The notes under the pieces: model-generated
Seen by the model: the letters and a program-made list of their open reading frames with translations, nothing else
Told to the model about the DNA's origin: nothing
Database searches by the model: none
NCBI RefSeq assembly: GCF_014109725.1
Contig: NZ_CP058554.1
Coordinates: 4,774,001-4,838,000, forward strand
DNA: 64,000 nt
Direction: 5' to 3'
From: Comamonas piscis
GTDB lineage: Bacteria; Pseudomonadota; Gammaproteobacteria; Burkholderiales; Burkholderiaceae_C
Made by a program: the position numbers and the translations under genes
Shown: in pieces, positions 8,032 through 16,636 of the stretch
How the letters are laid out: each line of letters starts with the position of its first letter
How positions within the stretch are numbered: the stretch's first letter is position 1

Positions 8032-10149
8032 TTAACGCATTTCACCGCGGTCAGAAATCATCTTCGGCGTAATGAACACCAGCATTTCGCGCTTTTCCGA
8101 TTCTCGAACATTGCTCTTGAACAGGTTGCCCAGCACTGGGACATCGCCCAACAAAGGAATTTTATTGGTGGTCGATGTCTCCGAAAGCTCGAAAATGCCG
8201 CCAATCACCACGGTCCCGCCATTCTCCACCAAGACCTGGGTCTTGATGTGCTTCGTATCGATGGCCGGACCTGCTGTCGTATTGGCACCTTGGGAATCCT
8301 TGGAGACATCCAGGTCCAAAATGATGCTGCCTTCGGGCGTGATTTGGGGCACCACTTCCAGCTTCAGCACCGCTTTCTTGAATTCGACGGTAGTGGCACC
8401 ATTCTGGGCCGAGCTAGAGTAAGGAATTTCCGTGCCCTGTTCGATCAGCGCCTTGGTCTGGTCCGCTGTAATCAGGCGCGGACTCGAGACAATCTTCCCC
8501 TTGCCGTCCGCTTCCATCGCCGACAACTCCAACGCCAAGAAACGATTGGCGGCTGAGTTGAAAATGGACAGTGCAAAGGAGCCACTGCCGCCACCGGTGG
8601 AAAGCACCGCAGGCAAATTGACAAAATTGCCGGTAGAGGTGTTGGTACCACCCATACCCGTGGTGCCCACCGCATTGTCATAACTGGTGCCAAAGCCCAC
8701 CCGGTTGCCACCGCCGACGCTGTAGCCGCCATCGCCGCCACTGGCAGCGCGCATGTCACCGCCACCCAGACGCACACCCAGTGCACGACCAAAAGTATCT
8801 CGGGCCTCGACAATCCGCGCTTCGATCAGCACCTGGCGCACAGGGATGTCCAAGGTCACCAACAAGCGTCGCAGTTCCTCCAGCTTGGCAGGAATATCCG
8901 TCACAAACAACTGGTTGGTACGGGGCTCAGCAATGGCCGACCCGCGCGCCGTCAGAAAGCGACTTTGGGTGCCGCCAGTACCACCACCGCTACCAGAAGT
9001 GGTCGTAATCTGCTTGAGCAGCTCCGTCGCCTTGGCGTAGTTGAGCTGGAAAGCCTGGGTTTGCAGAGGGACCTTTTCCTCGAGCTTGGCAACCGCATCG
9101 AAGTCCTTCTGGATGCGTTCGTCAATTTCGTCTTTGGGCGCAATCCACAGCACGGTGCCGGACTTGCGCATGCCCAAACCCTTCGCGTCCAGAATGATCT
9201 GCAAGGCCTGGTCCCAGGGAACATCCTTCAATCGCAAGGTCAGCGCACCATTGACGGTGTCTGAAGTGACGATATTGAAGTTGGTGAAATCTGCAATCAC
9301 CTGCAAGAGGGAGCGCACCTCGATGTTCTGGAAGCTCAGCGAAAGCTTTTCGCCGGTGAAGCTACCGGAAGATCCCAGCTTGTTCGGGTCGGTCTTGCGC
9401 TGGCGCACTTCGACCACAAACTGGTTGTCGCTCTGGTAGGCGCTGTGCTCCCACTCACCGGTATTTTTCAGCTGCACAAAGACGGTGCTGCCGGCTTGGC
9501 GCGCCGAGATCATGCCGACGGGCGTGCCGAAGTCGGCCACATCCAGCTTGCGGCGCAGGGCTTCAGGCAGCAAGGTGTGCTGCAGCTCCAAGGTCAGGCC
9601 ATCGCCCTGTTTGGAGATATTCACGCCCACCTTGTTATTGGGCAAGCTGATGACCAAACGCCCTGCCCCATCGGAGCCCCGGCGGAAATCCAGGTCGGAC
9701 AGGGGCTGCGAATAGTTGTTGCCATCTTCGGCAAACTGCGTGTTTTGCGCATTGGCGCTAGGCACGGCCTTGGCGGCAGGCTCCAGCGCCACCAGCAGGT
9801 CACTGCCGCTGATCTCGGTCTTGTAGCTGGTGCTTTCCTTCAGGTTCAGCACCACACGGGCCTTGGTGTCGGTTTCCACAACATTCAAGGAGCGCAGATT
9901 GCCCTGGTTGAGCTCCACCCGATTGCTCGGCATGGCGCTTTTGAATCCTGGCAGGTCCAGCACCACGCGTGCGGGCGATTGGATGCTGAAGGTCTCGGGC
10001 AAGACCAGCGGCGCGCCGTCAGTCTCGATCTTGACCAGCTCAACGCCATCACGCACCAGGGTCGACACCTTGTTGATACGCCCTTGCGCCAGCGCCCAGG
10101 ATGGCAGCAGCATGGCCATCAAAGGGATTAGTACGCTGAATTTCTTCAT
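8032..10149 (-). CDS. pilQ: Type IV pilus secretin PilQ
   Basis: Outer-membrane secretin that forms the gated channel through which the type IV pilus passes. A signal peptide ends around ALAQG (residue 23). Two AMIN domains, which bind peptidoglycan, occupy the N-terminal third (FSIQSPARVVLDLPGF, then a second copy near residue 160), followed by the secretin/TonB short N-terminal domain (ISLSFQNIEVRSLLQVIADF-like), N1 domain and the C-terminal secretin domain with VPVLGNLFKS and MLVFITPKMI. A Gly/Ser-rich stretch near residues 490-550 is probably the gate region. 705 residues is typical. Its ATG overlaps the pilP stop by 4 bases. Confidence 0.95.
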   Translation of the reverse strand: MKKFSVLIPLMAMLLPSWALAQGRINKVSTLVRDGVELVKIETDGAPLVLPETFSIQSPARVVLDLPGFKSAMPSNRVELNQGNLRSLNVVETDTKARVVLNLKESTSYKTEISGSDLLVALEPAAKAVPSANAQNTQFAEDGNNYSQPLSDLDFRRGSDGAGRLVISLPNNKVGVNISKQGDGLTLELQHTLLPEALRRKLDVADFGTPVGMISARQAGSTVFVQLKNTGEWEHSAYQSDNQFVVEVRQRKTDPNKLGSSGSFTGEKLSLSFQNIEVRSLLQVIADFTNFNIVTSDTVNGALTLRLKDVPWDQALQIILDAKGLGMRKSGTVLWIAPKDEIDERIQKDFDAVAKLEEKVPLQTQAFQLNYAKATELLKQITTTSGSGGGTGGTQSRFLTARGSAIAEPRTNQLFVTDIPAKLEELRRLLVTLDIPVRQVLIEARIVEARDTFGRALGVRLGGGDMRAASGGDGGYSVGGGNRVGFGTSYDNAVGTTGMGGTNTSTGNFVNLPAVLSTGGGSGSFALSIFNSAANRFLALELSAMEADGKGKIVSSPRLITADQTKALIEQGTEIPYSSSAQNGATTVEFKKAVLKLEVVPQITPEGSIILDLDVSKDSQGANTTAGPAIDTKHIKTQVLVENGGTVVIGGIFELSETSTTNKIPLLGDVPVLGNLFKSNVRESEKREMLVFITPKMISDRGEMR

Positions 10150-10691
10150 TTTTTGGCCTCCTGCAGCTCAAGCACTGCATCTCTCTCTATCCATTCACCC
10201 ACACCATCTTGCACAATCTCCCGCAGGGTGATCGCGCTGTCGCTGATGCTTTTTATCTTTCCGTAGTTCTGGCCCATGTACATGCCTTTGCTGACCTGGT
10301 AGATCAGGCTATCGGCTTTGACCAGGGCGACGTCCTGCGCGCCTTTTTTCAAGAAGCCCACCATGGAAATGGTGTCGAGCGGCAAGGACTCCAGCTGCTC
10401 TTTGCGCCGTGCCCGCTCAGGCGCCACCAGCGCGTCGGAGATGGTCGCAGGCGCACTCGCACTGCCGCCCAACAACGCGGCCAAGCGCTCCTTGCTGAAC
10501 GGGTCGAGCGTGGCACTGGCCAGGTAGCCCTGTGGCACAAACTCCTTGGGTGCTGTGATTGGCTTGACCGAAGGGCGGGTGCTCGCCTGCTCCTGCTGCA
10601 TCCACTGCTGCAGGTCATCGCCTTCGTCGCTGCAGGCTGCGAGCAGCGACACCGCCAGCGCAGCCCCTATCCATTTAGACAAAGTATGCAT
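10146..10691 (-). CDS. pilP: Type IV pilus lipoprotein PilP
   Basis: Inner-membrane lipoprotein that links the PilM/N/O platform to the PilQ secretin. The signal peptide ends with the lipobox SLLAAC (Cys20), followed by an acidic, disordered linker. The C-terminal beta-domain contains LDTISMVGFL and the YMGQNYGKI segment typical of PilP. 181 residues matches the family. It overlaps pilQ by 4 bases (ATGA) and follows pilO by 8 bases, so the five pil genes form one translationally coupled unit. Confidence 0.93.
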   Translation of the reverse strand: MHTLSKWIGAALAVSLLAACSDEGDDLQQWMQQEQASTRPSVKPITAPKEFVPQGYLASATLDPFSKERLAALLGGSASAPATISDALVAPERARRKEQLESLPLDTISMVGFLKKGAQDVALVKADSLIYQVSKGMYMGQNYGKIKSISDSAITLREIVQDGVGEWIERDAVLELQEAKK

Positions 10692-10699
10692 ATCCCACC

Positions 10700-11374
10700 C
10701 TACTTCTTCCCTTTTTGTTTGGACTTCGCAGCTTGCTGCTCTTGGAGTTCTTGCGGATCCAAATAGCGGAAGGTTCTGGCGGTGGCATTCAAAGCCAACG
10801 TAGCGCTGTCCTTGTTGGCCGGCGCCAAAGCGATATTGTTCAAAGTCACGATCCGCGAAAGGTTAGCCACGTCCGCCGCAAAAAAGCCGATGTCGTGGTA
10901 CTTGCCATTGACCTTCAAGGTAATCGGCAACTCGGCGTAGTAGTCCCTCACCACCGTCTGGCCTGGCTTGAACAGGTCAAACTGCAGGCTGCGGCCAATG
11001 CCCGCCTGGTTGATATCGGATAGCAGGGCCGCCATTTCCGCCTTGCTGGGAAGCTGCTTCTCCAGCTGGGTCACGTACTGCAAGACCTGTTCACGCTGTT
11101 TGCGCAGTGCATCCAGATTGACTGCCTTGCGCATGCGCGTCTTGTAGTCCTCCTTGAGCTTGAGCTCTTGCGCCTGCGAAGCGGTCAGCTCATCTTCAAA
11201 GTTGCTCAAATAGGCATACCAGCCCAAGCCAATCACTAAGGCTGCAATAAAAACCAAAAGGACTGCACGCGGTGCAGCCGGCCAAACCGATGGATCCTTG
11301 GGGTCCAGGTTCTGAAATTGGCGCTGAAAGCCTTTCAGCGCCTCTCCCGCTTGTATGTTCTTTTTCGTTGCCAT
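10700..11374 (-). CDS. pilO: Type IV pilus inner-membrane protein PilO
   Basis: Part of the inner-membrane alignment complex; it forms heterodimers with PilN and transmits between the cytoplasmic platform and PilP. A short cytoplasmic N-terminus precedes one transmembrane helix (about residues 36-55, AVLLVFIAALVIGLGWY), then a coiled coil rich in Gln/Lys/Leu to about residue 115, and a ferredoxin-like domain beginning near FDLFKPGQ. The last 15 residues are Lys/Gln-rich. 224 residues is normal. It sits 8 bases after pilN. Confidence 0.93.
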   Translation of the reverse strand: MATKKNIQAGEALKGFQRQFQNLDPKDPSVWPAAPRAVLLVFIAALVIGLGWYAYLSNFEDELTASQAQELKLKEDYKTRMRKAVNLDALRKQREQVLQYVTQLEKQLPSKAEMAALLSDINQAGIGRSLQFDLFKPGQTVVRDYYAELPITLKVNGKYHDIGFFAADVANLSRIVTLNNIALAPANKDSATLALNATARTFRYLDPQELQEQQAAKSKQKGKK

Positions 11375-11382
11375 GGTCGCCC

Positions 11383-11988
11383 TTACTTTTTCAGACCTTG
11401 CGCGTTGTTGGCCTGCTGCTCCACATCGCTGGAGCGCACCAGTCCAAAACGCAGGTTGAATCCCGCGACCCGTTTTCTCTCCTTGGCATTGATCTGGGTG
11501 GTCGTACCGACCACCTCGACCAGCTCGGGCTTGGACAGCCAGGGCGTCTTGGTCGCCAGGCTGTTGAGCAGTTCGGACACGCGCTCGTTCGATTGGGCAA
11601 TGCCCTGGATCTGCACGGTCTGCTCTTGCTGCTTGAGGCTCTCGATATAGACGCCATCGGGCAGCTGCAGCACCAGCTCATTGAGCAAATGCACCGGCAG
11701 GTTGCGGTCGGACTGCAAGTCCTCCACGGCCTTTTGCCGCGCCTTCAGCGCGGCAATCTCTGCGTCGATCTTGGCCACATCGGCGATCTTCACATCCAGC
11801 GCCTTGATCTCACGGGTCAGCAGCGCGTTGCGCCCCGCCTGCAGGTCAATCTTGTACTGGTAGAACATGTAGACAGCGCCACAGGCCAACGCACCCACCA
11901 GGGCAGCGGCCACCATCGATGCCTGGAAACTCTCTTTGCGCTTTTTGCGCGCCGCTTCGCGGTGCGGAAGCAGATTGATCAAGATCAT
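11383..11988 (-). CDS. pilN: Type IV pilus assembly protein PilN
   Basis: Inner-membrane protein whose cytoplasmic N-terminus binds PilM. That motif is visible at the very start: MILINLLPHREAARKKR. A single transmembrane helix follows (about residues 25-45), then a periplasmic coiled coil and a small alpha/beta domain containing LPDGVYIESL. 201 residues is typical. Its ATG overlaps the pilM stop codon by 4 bases, which is consistent with the fixed stoichiometry of the PilM-PilN pair. Confidence 0.94.
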   Translation of the reverse strand: MILINLLPHREAARKKRKESFQASMVAAALVGALACGAVYMFYQYKIDLQAGRNALLTREIKALDVKIADVAKIDAEIAALKARQKAVEDLQSDRNLPVHLLNELVLQLPDGVYIESLKQQEQTVQIQGIAQSNERVSELLNSLATKTPWLSKPELVEVVGTTTQINAKERKRVAGFNLRFGLVRSSDVEQQANNAQGLKK

Positions 11989-13064
11989 GCTGCATACCTC
12001 CGCAGCGCCAGACCACAGGCCGTAAGATAGGTGGTGAAGTCCTTGCTTTTGCTGCGCGAGCGCACCGCCGCATCCATCACCATGTCTTCAAACGGATTGG
12101 CGGCCGACGCGGCAAAGCCGGTGGCATCAATCACGGCATCTGTCAGGCCGCTGAGCACGGCCGAGCCGCCGGCCAGCAGGATGTGGTCAATGCGGTTGTG
12201 CGGGGTGCTGGTGAAGAAGAACTGCAAAGCGCGGTTGATCTCCTGCCCGATGCTTTCCACAAAGGGGCGCAGCACCACTTGCTTGTAGTCTGCGGGGAGG
12301 TCATTGCCGCGCTTTTTCTGCTCGGCTTCTTCTTGCGAGAAGCCATACTGGCGCATGATCATCTGGGTGAGCTGACCGCCATTGAAGGACTGGTCACGCT
12401 CATAGATCACCTGATTGTTGTGGATGATCTGCAGGAAAGACGCACTGCCGCCAATCTCGAAGATGGCGATAAATGCGTCCTTGCCCTTGCTGGGCATATT
12501 ACCGATCAGGCGCCGTGCTGCCAGTGCCGTGGCATTGGATTCGATCTCCAGCACCACCGGCTTGAGTCCAGCCGCCTCGGCCAGACCTTGGCGGTCTTGC
12601 ACGGTTTCCTTGCGCGCGGCCGCGATCAGCACATCGACATCGCCTACCGAGTTGGCAGAGGGGCCGATAACGTAGAAGTCCAAGTTCACCTCGTCGAGGG
12701 AAAATGGTATGTATTGGTTAGCTTCTGATTCAACTTGAAACTCCATCTCCAGCTCCGAGAGCCCCGATGGCAGCACGATTTTCTTTTGAATCACGGCGGA
12801 AAGCGGCAAAGCCAGCGCTGCTTGCTTGGTGCGCGTCCCACTTTTTTTGACCAGGCGGCGCAAGGAATCGGCCACCTCGTCAAAGCGCTCAATGCCTGAC
12901 TCAGTCACCCAGCCAGGCTCCAGCAGCTCTTGTGCACAGCGCTCAACAATGTATTGACCGCTGCCACTCCTCCCCAGTTCTACCAACTTGATGCTCGACG
13001 CGCTCACATCTATCCCCAAGAGGCTAGACGGCTGGCGTCGGAACAAAGATCCCATTGAGACCAA
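11985..13064 (-). CDS. pilM: Type IV pilus actin-like ATPase PilM
   Basis: Actin-fold cytoplasmic ATP-binding protein that binds the PilN N-terminus and couples the pilus platform to the motor ATPases. Recognisable parts are the phosphate-binding start LLGIDVSASSIKLVEL, the central IFEIGGSASFLQ and the C-terminal ILLAGGSAVLSGL. The start is uncertain: ATG at 13055 is conventional, but the strong GGAGG upstream has ideal spacing (8 bases) to TTG at 13064 and 17 bases to the ATG, so I give the TTG start (359 residues). It is the first gene of the pilMNOPQ operon, with mrcA divergent across about 260 bases. Confidence 0.92.
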   Translation of the reverse strand: MVSMGSLFRRQPSSLLGIDVSASSIKLVELGRSGSGQYIVERCAQELLEPGWVTESGIERFDEVADSLRRLVKKSGTRTKQAALALPLSAVIQKKIVLPSGLSELEMEFQVESEANQYIPFSLDEVNLDFYVIGPSANSVGDVDVLIAAARKETVQDRQGLAEAAGLKPVVLEIESNATALAARRLIGNMPSKGKDAFIAIFEIGGSASFLQIIHNNQVIYERDQSFNGGQLTQMIMRQYGFSQEEAEQKKRGNDLPADYKQVVLRPFVESIGQEINRALQFFFTSTPHNRIDHILLAGGSAVLSGLTDAVIDATGFAASAANPFEDMVMDAAVRSRSKSKDFTTYLTACGLALRRYAA

Positions 13065-13325
13065 GATGGGCTCCTCCCTAATTTGCTCTATATTGAGCTA
13101 CAAAACTTAACACCCCCTATGAATGCTATCAGCAAGATAGTCGTGCAGCAAAGAACCGCCTGCACCCAGAGCCAATTCGTTGTCAAAACAATACGATACA
13201 AGGGATACATTGGACGCAGCATGACATTTGTCACAAGCTAAATCAAAACCGGCGCGAACCCCATGCAAAGCGGCCGCGTGATAGCATCCGCTGCTTATGC
13301 AAGCTCCTCTCGACGGTCTGACCCC
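13065..13325. promoter_or_regulatory. Divergent pilM / mrcA promoter region
   Basis: This 261-base gap must carry promoters for both the pilus operon and PBP1A. On the minus strand a plausible sigma70 promoter for pilM is TTGCTG, 17 bases, TAGCAT. A perfect short palindrome, TGACATTTGTCA (13222-13233), lies in the mrcA-proximal half and could be a regulator site. Small hairpins (CTATC-N5-GATAG and GCTC-N6-GAGC) occur close to pilM. No known operator was recognised, so the promoter calls are only suggestions. Confidence 0.35.
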
Positions 13326-15722
13326 ATGAATCCAGACGCTCCGATCTCGCGCAGAACGCCTGAGAAATCTCCCGCCAAGTCTCCCAAGCAACCCAAACCA
13401 TCGCGCTTCACCACCAAGATGCTGAAGTTCTTTGGCTGGTTGCTGGCCTTGCTGGTTGCGGGCGGCATTGCCGGTGCTGCGGTCATCGCCGTGGGCTTGG
13501 CCATGGCCTACCCCAATCTGCCCGATGTGTCGGAACTGGCCGACTACCGTCCCAAGCTGCCGATGCGCGTCTACTCCTCCGAAGGCGCTTTGCTGGGTGA
13601 ATTTGGCGAAGAACGCCGCAATTTGACGCCGATCGGCGAAATTCCCAAGGTGATGGTGGACGCGGTACTGGCCATCGAGGACACGCGCTTTTTTGAACAC
13701 AGCGGTGTGGACTACAAGGGCATGGCGCGTGCGTTGCTCGCCAACCTGGGACGCGAAAAGGCCCAGGGTGCTTCGACGATCACGATGCAGGTGGCCCGCA
13801 ATGTCTATCTATCATCTGAAAAAACCTATACCCGCAAGATATATGAGATCCTACTGACCCTCAAGCTGGAGCACGCCCTGAGCAAGAATCAGATTCTGGA
13901 AATCTATATGAACCAGATCTATTTAGGTAACCGTGCTTATGGCTTCTCGGCGGCTGCAGAGACCTACTTTGGCAAACCGCTCAAGGATGTCACGGTGGCA
14001 GAAGCTGCCATGCTGGCGGGCCTGCCCAAGGCACCTTCGGCCTACAACCCCATCAGCAACCCCAAGCGCGCCCGCATTCGCCAGCTCTACATCATTGACC
14101 GGATGGAGGAGAACCACTTCATCACGCCCGCCCAGGCCAGCCAGGCGCGCGAGGAACCGCTGAAGATCCGGTCCAGCTATGCGGACAATCGGGTGCATGC
14201 CGAGTACGTGGCCGAAATGGCGCGCCAGCTGATCTTTGCCCAGTACGGCAGCGAAGCCTATACCCGAGGCCTCAACGTCTACACCACCCTGATCGCCAGC
14301 GACCAGGAAACCGCCTACGATGCACTGCGCAAAGGCATCATGGACTATGAAAAGCGCCAGCACTACCGCGGCCCTGAGAAATTCATCACCCTGCCGGCCG
14401 CCGGCCAGGAGCGTGATGAGGCCATCGACGAAGTGCTCGCCCAGCACTCGGACAACGGCAACATCCTGTCCGCCGTGGTGCTCGAGGCAGCGCCACGCAA
14501 GGTGGTGGTCATCCGCGCCGATGGCGATCCGATCGAGATCACCGGCGATGGCCTCAAACCGGTGCAATCGGGCCTGAGCGACAAGGCCCCGCCCAACACC
14601 AAACTGCGCCCGGGCGCCGTGGTGCGCATCATGGAAACAGCCAAAAAGACCTGGGAGCTCACCCAGCTGCCCGAGGTGGAAGGCGCCTTTGTCTCACTGG
14701 ACCCGCGCAGCGGTGCCATCAAGGCGCTGGTCGGTGGCTTTGATTTTGACAAGAACAAGTTCAACCATGTGACCCAGGCCTGGCGCCAGCCGGGCTCCAG
14801 CTTCAAGCCGTTTATCTATTCGGCCGCGTTGGAGAAGGGCTTCTCGCCCACTACCGTCATCAATGACGCGCCGCTGAGCTTCCCGGGCTCCGCCGGCCAA
14901 CAGCCCTGGGAGCCCAAAAACTCCGACGGCCGCTTTGATGGCCCGATGACCATGCGCCAGGCGCTGGCACGCTCCAAGAATCTGGTGACCATCCGCGTGA
15001 TGCAATCCGTCGGCCCCAAGAAGGCCCAGGAATGGGTGACCAAGTTTGGCTTTGATGCCGACAAGCAGCCGCCTTACCTGCCCATGGCCTTGGGCGCCGG
15101 CTCCGTCACGCCCATGCAAATGGCTGCAGCCTATTCGGTGTTCGCCAATGGCGGGCACCGGGTCAATCCTTATCTGATTGCCAAAATCACCGATCACCGG
15201 GGCAATGTACTGTCCGAGTTCGCGCCACCTGCCGTCGAAGAGTTGCCCCGCGCCATCGACGCGCGCAATGCCTTTGTGATGGATTCGCTGCTGCAGGATG
15301 TCGCCCGCTACGGCACCGCCGCCAAGGCCCAGGCCCAGCTCAAGCGCCCGGACATCTATGGCAAGACCGGCACCACCAATGATTCGGTAGATGCCTGGTT
15401 TGCGGGCTTCCAGCCCACCAATGCTGCCGTCGTCTGGATGGGTTATGACAACCCCCGCAGCCTGGGCGCCCGCGAATATGGTGGCGGCCTGAGCCTGCCG
15501 ATCTGGATCAACTACATGCAGCACGCGCTCAAGGATGTGCCCGTGGCCAAGATGACGCCGCCCAGCGGCCTCGTCAACACTGGTGGCGACTGGCTGTACG
15601 AAGAGTACGCACGCAGTGCCCCCAACCTGGGCCTGGACTCTCCTGCGTCGACCGCTGGCACCATGGTGCCGCCACCCAACGCCGAAGAGCGCAACAAGAT
15701 TCTGGATCTGTTCCGCAACTGA
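13326..15722 (+). CDS. mrcA: Penicillin-binding protein 1A (bifunctional peptidoglycan synthase)
   Basis: Class A PBP that polymerises lipid II and cross-links the glycan strands on the outer face of the inner membrane. A basic, proline-rich cytoplasmic tail of about 30 residues precedes the transmembrane helix (about 33-60). The glycosyltransferase domain shows the catalytic Glu in AIEDTRFFEHSG (residue 118) and STITMQ (150-155). The transpeptidase domain has SSFK (about 491-494), the SxN motif in ARSKNLV and KTGTT (about 680-684). Length, 798 residues, is usual. The frame opens 63 bases earlier, but ATG at 13326 (MNPDAPISRR) gives the conventional N-terminus. A terminator follows. Confidence 0.93.
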   Translation: MNPDAPISRRTPEKSPAKSPKQPKPSRFTTKMLKFFGWLLALLVAGGIAGAAVIAVGLAMAYPNLPDVSELADYRPKLPMRVYSSEGALLGEFGEERRNLTPIGEIPKVMVDAVLAIEDTRFFEHSGVDYKGMARALLANLGREKAQGASTITMQVARNVYLSSEKTYTRKIYEILLTLKLEHALSKNQILEIYMNQIYLGNRAYGFSAAAETYFGKPLKDVTVAEAAMLAGLPKAPSAYNPISNPKRARIRQLYIIDRMEENHFITPAQASQAREEPLKIRSSYADNRVHAEYVAEMARQLIFAQYGSEAYTRGLNVYTTLIASDQETAYDALRKGIMDYEKRQHYRGPEKFITLPAAGQERDEAIDEVLAQHSDNGNILSAVVLEAAPRKVVVIRADGDPIEITGDGLKPVQSGLSDKAPPNTKLRPGAVVRIMETAKKTWELTQLPEVEGAFVSLDPRSGAIKALVGGFDFDKNKFNHVTQAWRQPGSSFKPFIYSAALEKGFSPTTVINDAPLSFPGSAGQQPWEPKNSDGRFDGPMTMRQALARSKNLVTIRVMQSVGPKKAQEWVTKFGFDADKQPPYLPMALGAGSVTPMQMAAAYSVFANGGHRVNPYLIAKITDHRGNVLSEFAPPAVEELPRAIDARNAFVMDSLLQDVARYGTAAKAQAQLKRPDIYGKTGTTNDSVDAWFAGFQPTNAAVVWMGYDNPRSLGAREYGGGLSLPIWINYMQHALKDVPVAKMTPPSGLVNTGGDWLYEEYARSAPNLGLDSPASTAGTMVPPPNAEERNKILDLFRN

Positions 15723-15743
15723 CAGAGCGCACTCGCTAAAACC

Positions 15744-15781
15744 AAAGGCCAGCCCGTATCGCTACGAACTGGCCTTTTTTC
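15744..15781 (+). terminator. Intrinsic terminator after mrcA
   Basis: Inverted repeat AAAGGCCAG (15744-15752) and CTGGCCTTT (15769-15777) around a 16-base loop, followed by TTTT. It begins 21 bases after the mrcA stop codon and fits termination on the plus strand. Confidence 0.8.
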
Positions 15782-15949
15782 TAGGGACCCTCTGCAAAAC
15801 TCCCTGCCGTGGTCTGAACGCGGTCTCGGGCGATCCGCTGCGTTGTCTTCCTTGTCAATAGCTACGGCTATTGACTGCAAAAGACGCCTTGCGTCTCATC
15901 CCGATCCGCGTCCATCCCGCTTGGCGAGGGTTTTGCAGCGCATCCCTAG
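15781..15949. repeat. Long palindromic intergenic element A
   Basis: A 169-base imperfect palindrome bounded by CTAGGG / CCCTAG. The ends contain CTGCAAAAC and its complement GTTTTGCAG; the centre is CAATAGC-TACG-GCTATTG, a perfect 7-bp stem. The two arms are about 82 and 83 bases and match along most of their length with substitutions. It lies between the convergent genes mrcA and cyaY and codes for nothing convincing. Element B at 34868-35177 has the same central stem and the same kind of position, so they look like members of one repeat family. Confidence 0.7.
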
Positions 15950-15963
15950 GGGTCGATGCGGCT

Positions 15964-16293
15964 TCAGGCTTGGAAAACCAGCGCTAGACCCGACTGCACA
16001 CCGGCATCCCGGGTCAGGTCGGCAAAGAAATCGTTGCCGGTCTTGGTGTCGCGCCACACGCTGCCGTCAAATTTATAGTGGTAGCCACCGGACTTGGCGG
16101 CCAGCCACACCTCGTGCAGTGGTGGTTGCAGGTTGATGATGATCTGGCTGCGGTTGGCAAAGGTCAAGGTCAGCAGGCCGCCCACGCGCTGGGCGTCGAT
16201 ATCGGCATCCGTCTCATCGTTGATGCGGTCACAGGTTTGTTCAACCGCCAGCAAGAGTTGTTCTGCCGCATCCAGGTATTCGAGTTCGTTCAT
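15964..16293 (-). CDS. cyaY: Frataxin homologue CyaY
   Basis: Small iron-binding protein that modulates iron-sulphur cluster assembly by IscS/IscU. The 109-residue length and the segments LTLTFANRSQIIINLQPPLHEVWLA and GGYHYKFDG match the frataxin fold; the N-terminal helix (LEYLDAAEQLLLAVEQ) carries the acidic residues used in metal binding. Its start codon is only 12 bases from the divergent lptM start, so the promoters of the two genes must overlap each other's coding sequence. This divergent arrangement is usual in Burkholderiales. Confidence 0.95.
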   Translation of the reverse strand: MNELEYLDAAEQLLLAVEQTCDRINDETDADIDAQRVGGLLTLTFANRSQIIINLQPPLHEVWLAAKSGGYHYKFDGSVWRDTKTGNDFFADLTRDAGVQSGLALVFQA

Positions 16294-16305
16294 TACAATG
16301 CTTCA

Positions 16306-16521
16306 ATGTGGAGTATTTACCAAATTGTATGCAGGACCATTGTCCTTGCCACCGGTGCGGCACTCTTGGCTGCTTGCGGCCAGCGCGGACCGCTGTACCT
16401 GCCCACCGATCCGGCAGCAGCCAACAGGGCCACCTTGCCCCAAACGCTGGACCCGAGCGCGCCTGATCGGCCCGAGCCCCAACTTCAGCCGTCGTCAGCC
16501 ATTCAACCTGCAAAGCCTTAG
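16306..16521 (+). CDS. lptM: LptM-type small lipoprotein (LPS translocon maturation)
   Basis: A 71-residue lipoprotein of the LptM (YifL) family, which assists oxidative maturation of the LptDE outer-membrane LPS translocon. The signal peptide ends LLAAC (Cys24) and is followed by the family signature GQRGPLYLP. The remainder is Pro/Gln-rich and probably disordered. ATG at 16306 was chosen over the longer open frame, which runs through cyaY. In many relatives lysA follows directly; here a metallo-beta-lactamase fold gene follows instead after about 115 bases. Confidence 0.85.
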   Translation: MWSIYQIVCRTIVLATGAALLAACGQRGPLYLPTDPAAANRATLPQTLDPSAPDRPEPQLQPSSAIQPAKP

Positions 16522-16636
16522 CCTCTCGCGACAAGCTCGTCTGCAGGCAAACCTGCGGACTTGATCCATCTCAAGGTCCATTCCACTACACCCCGTTACA
16601 GTCACGCCCGTTGCAATTGATTAGTGGGCGTAAGCG

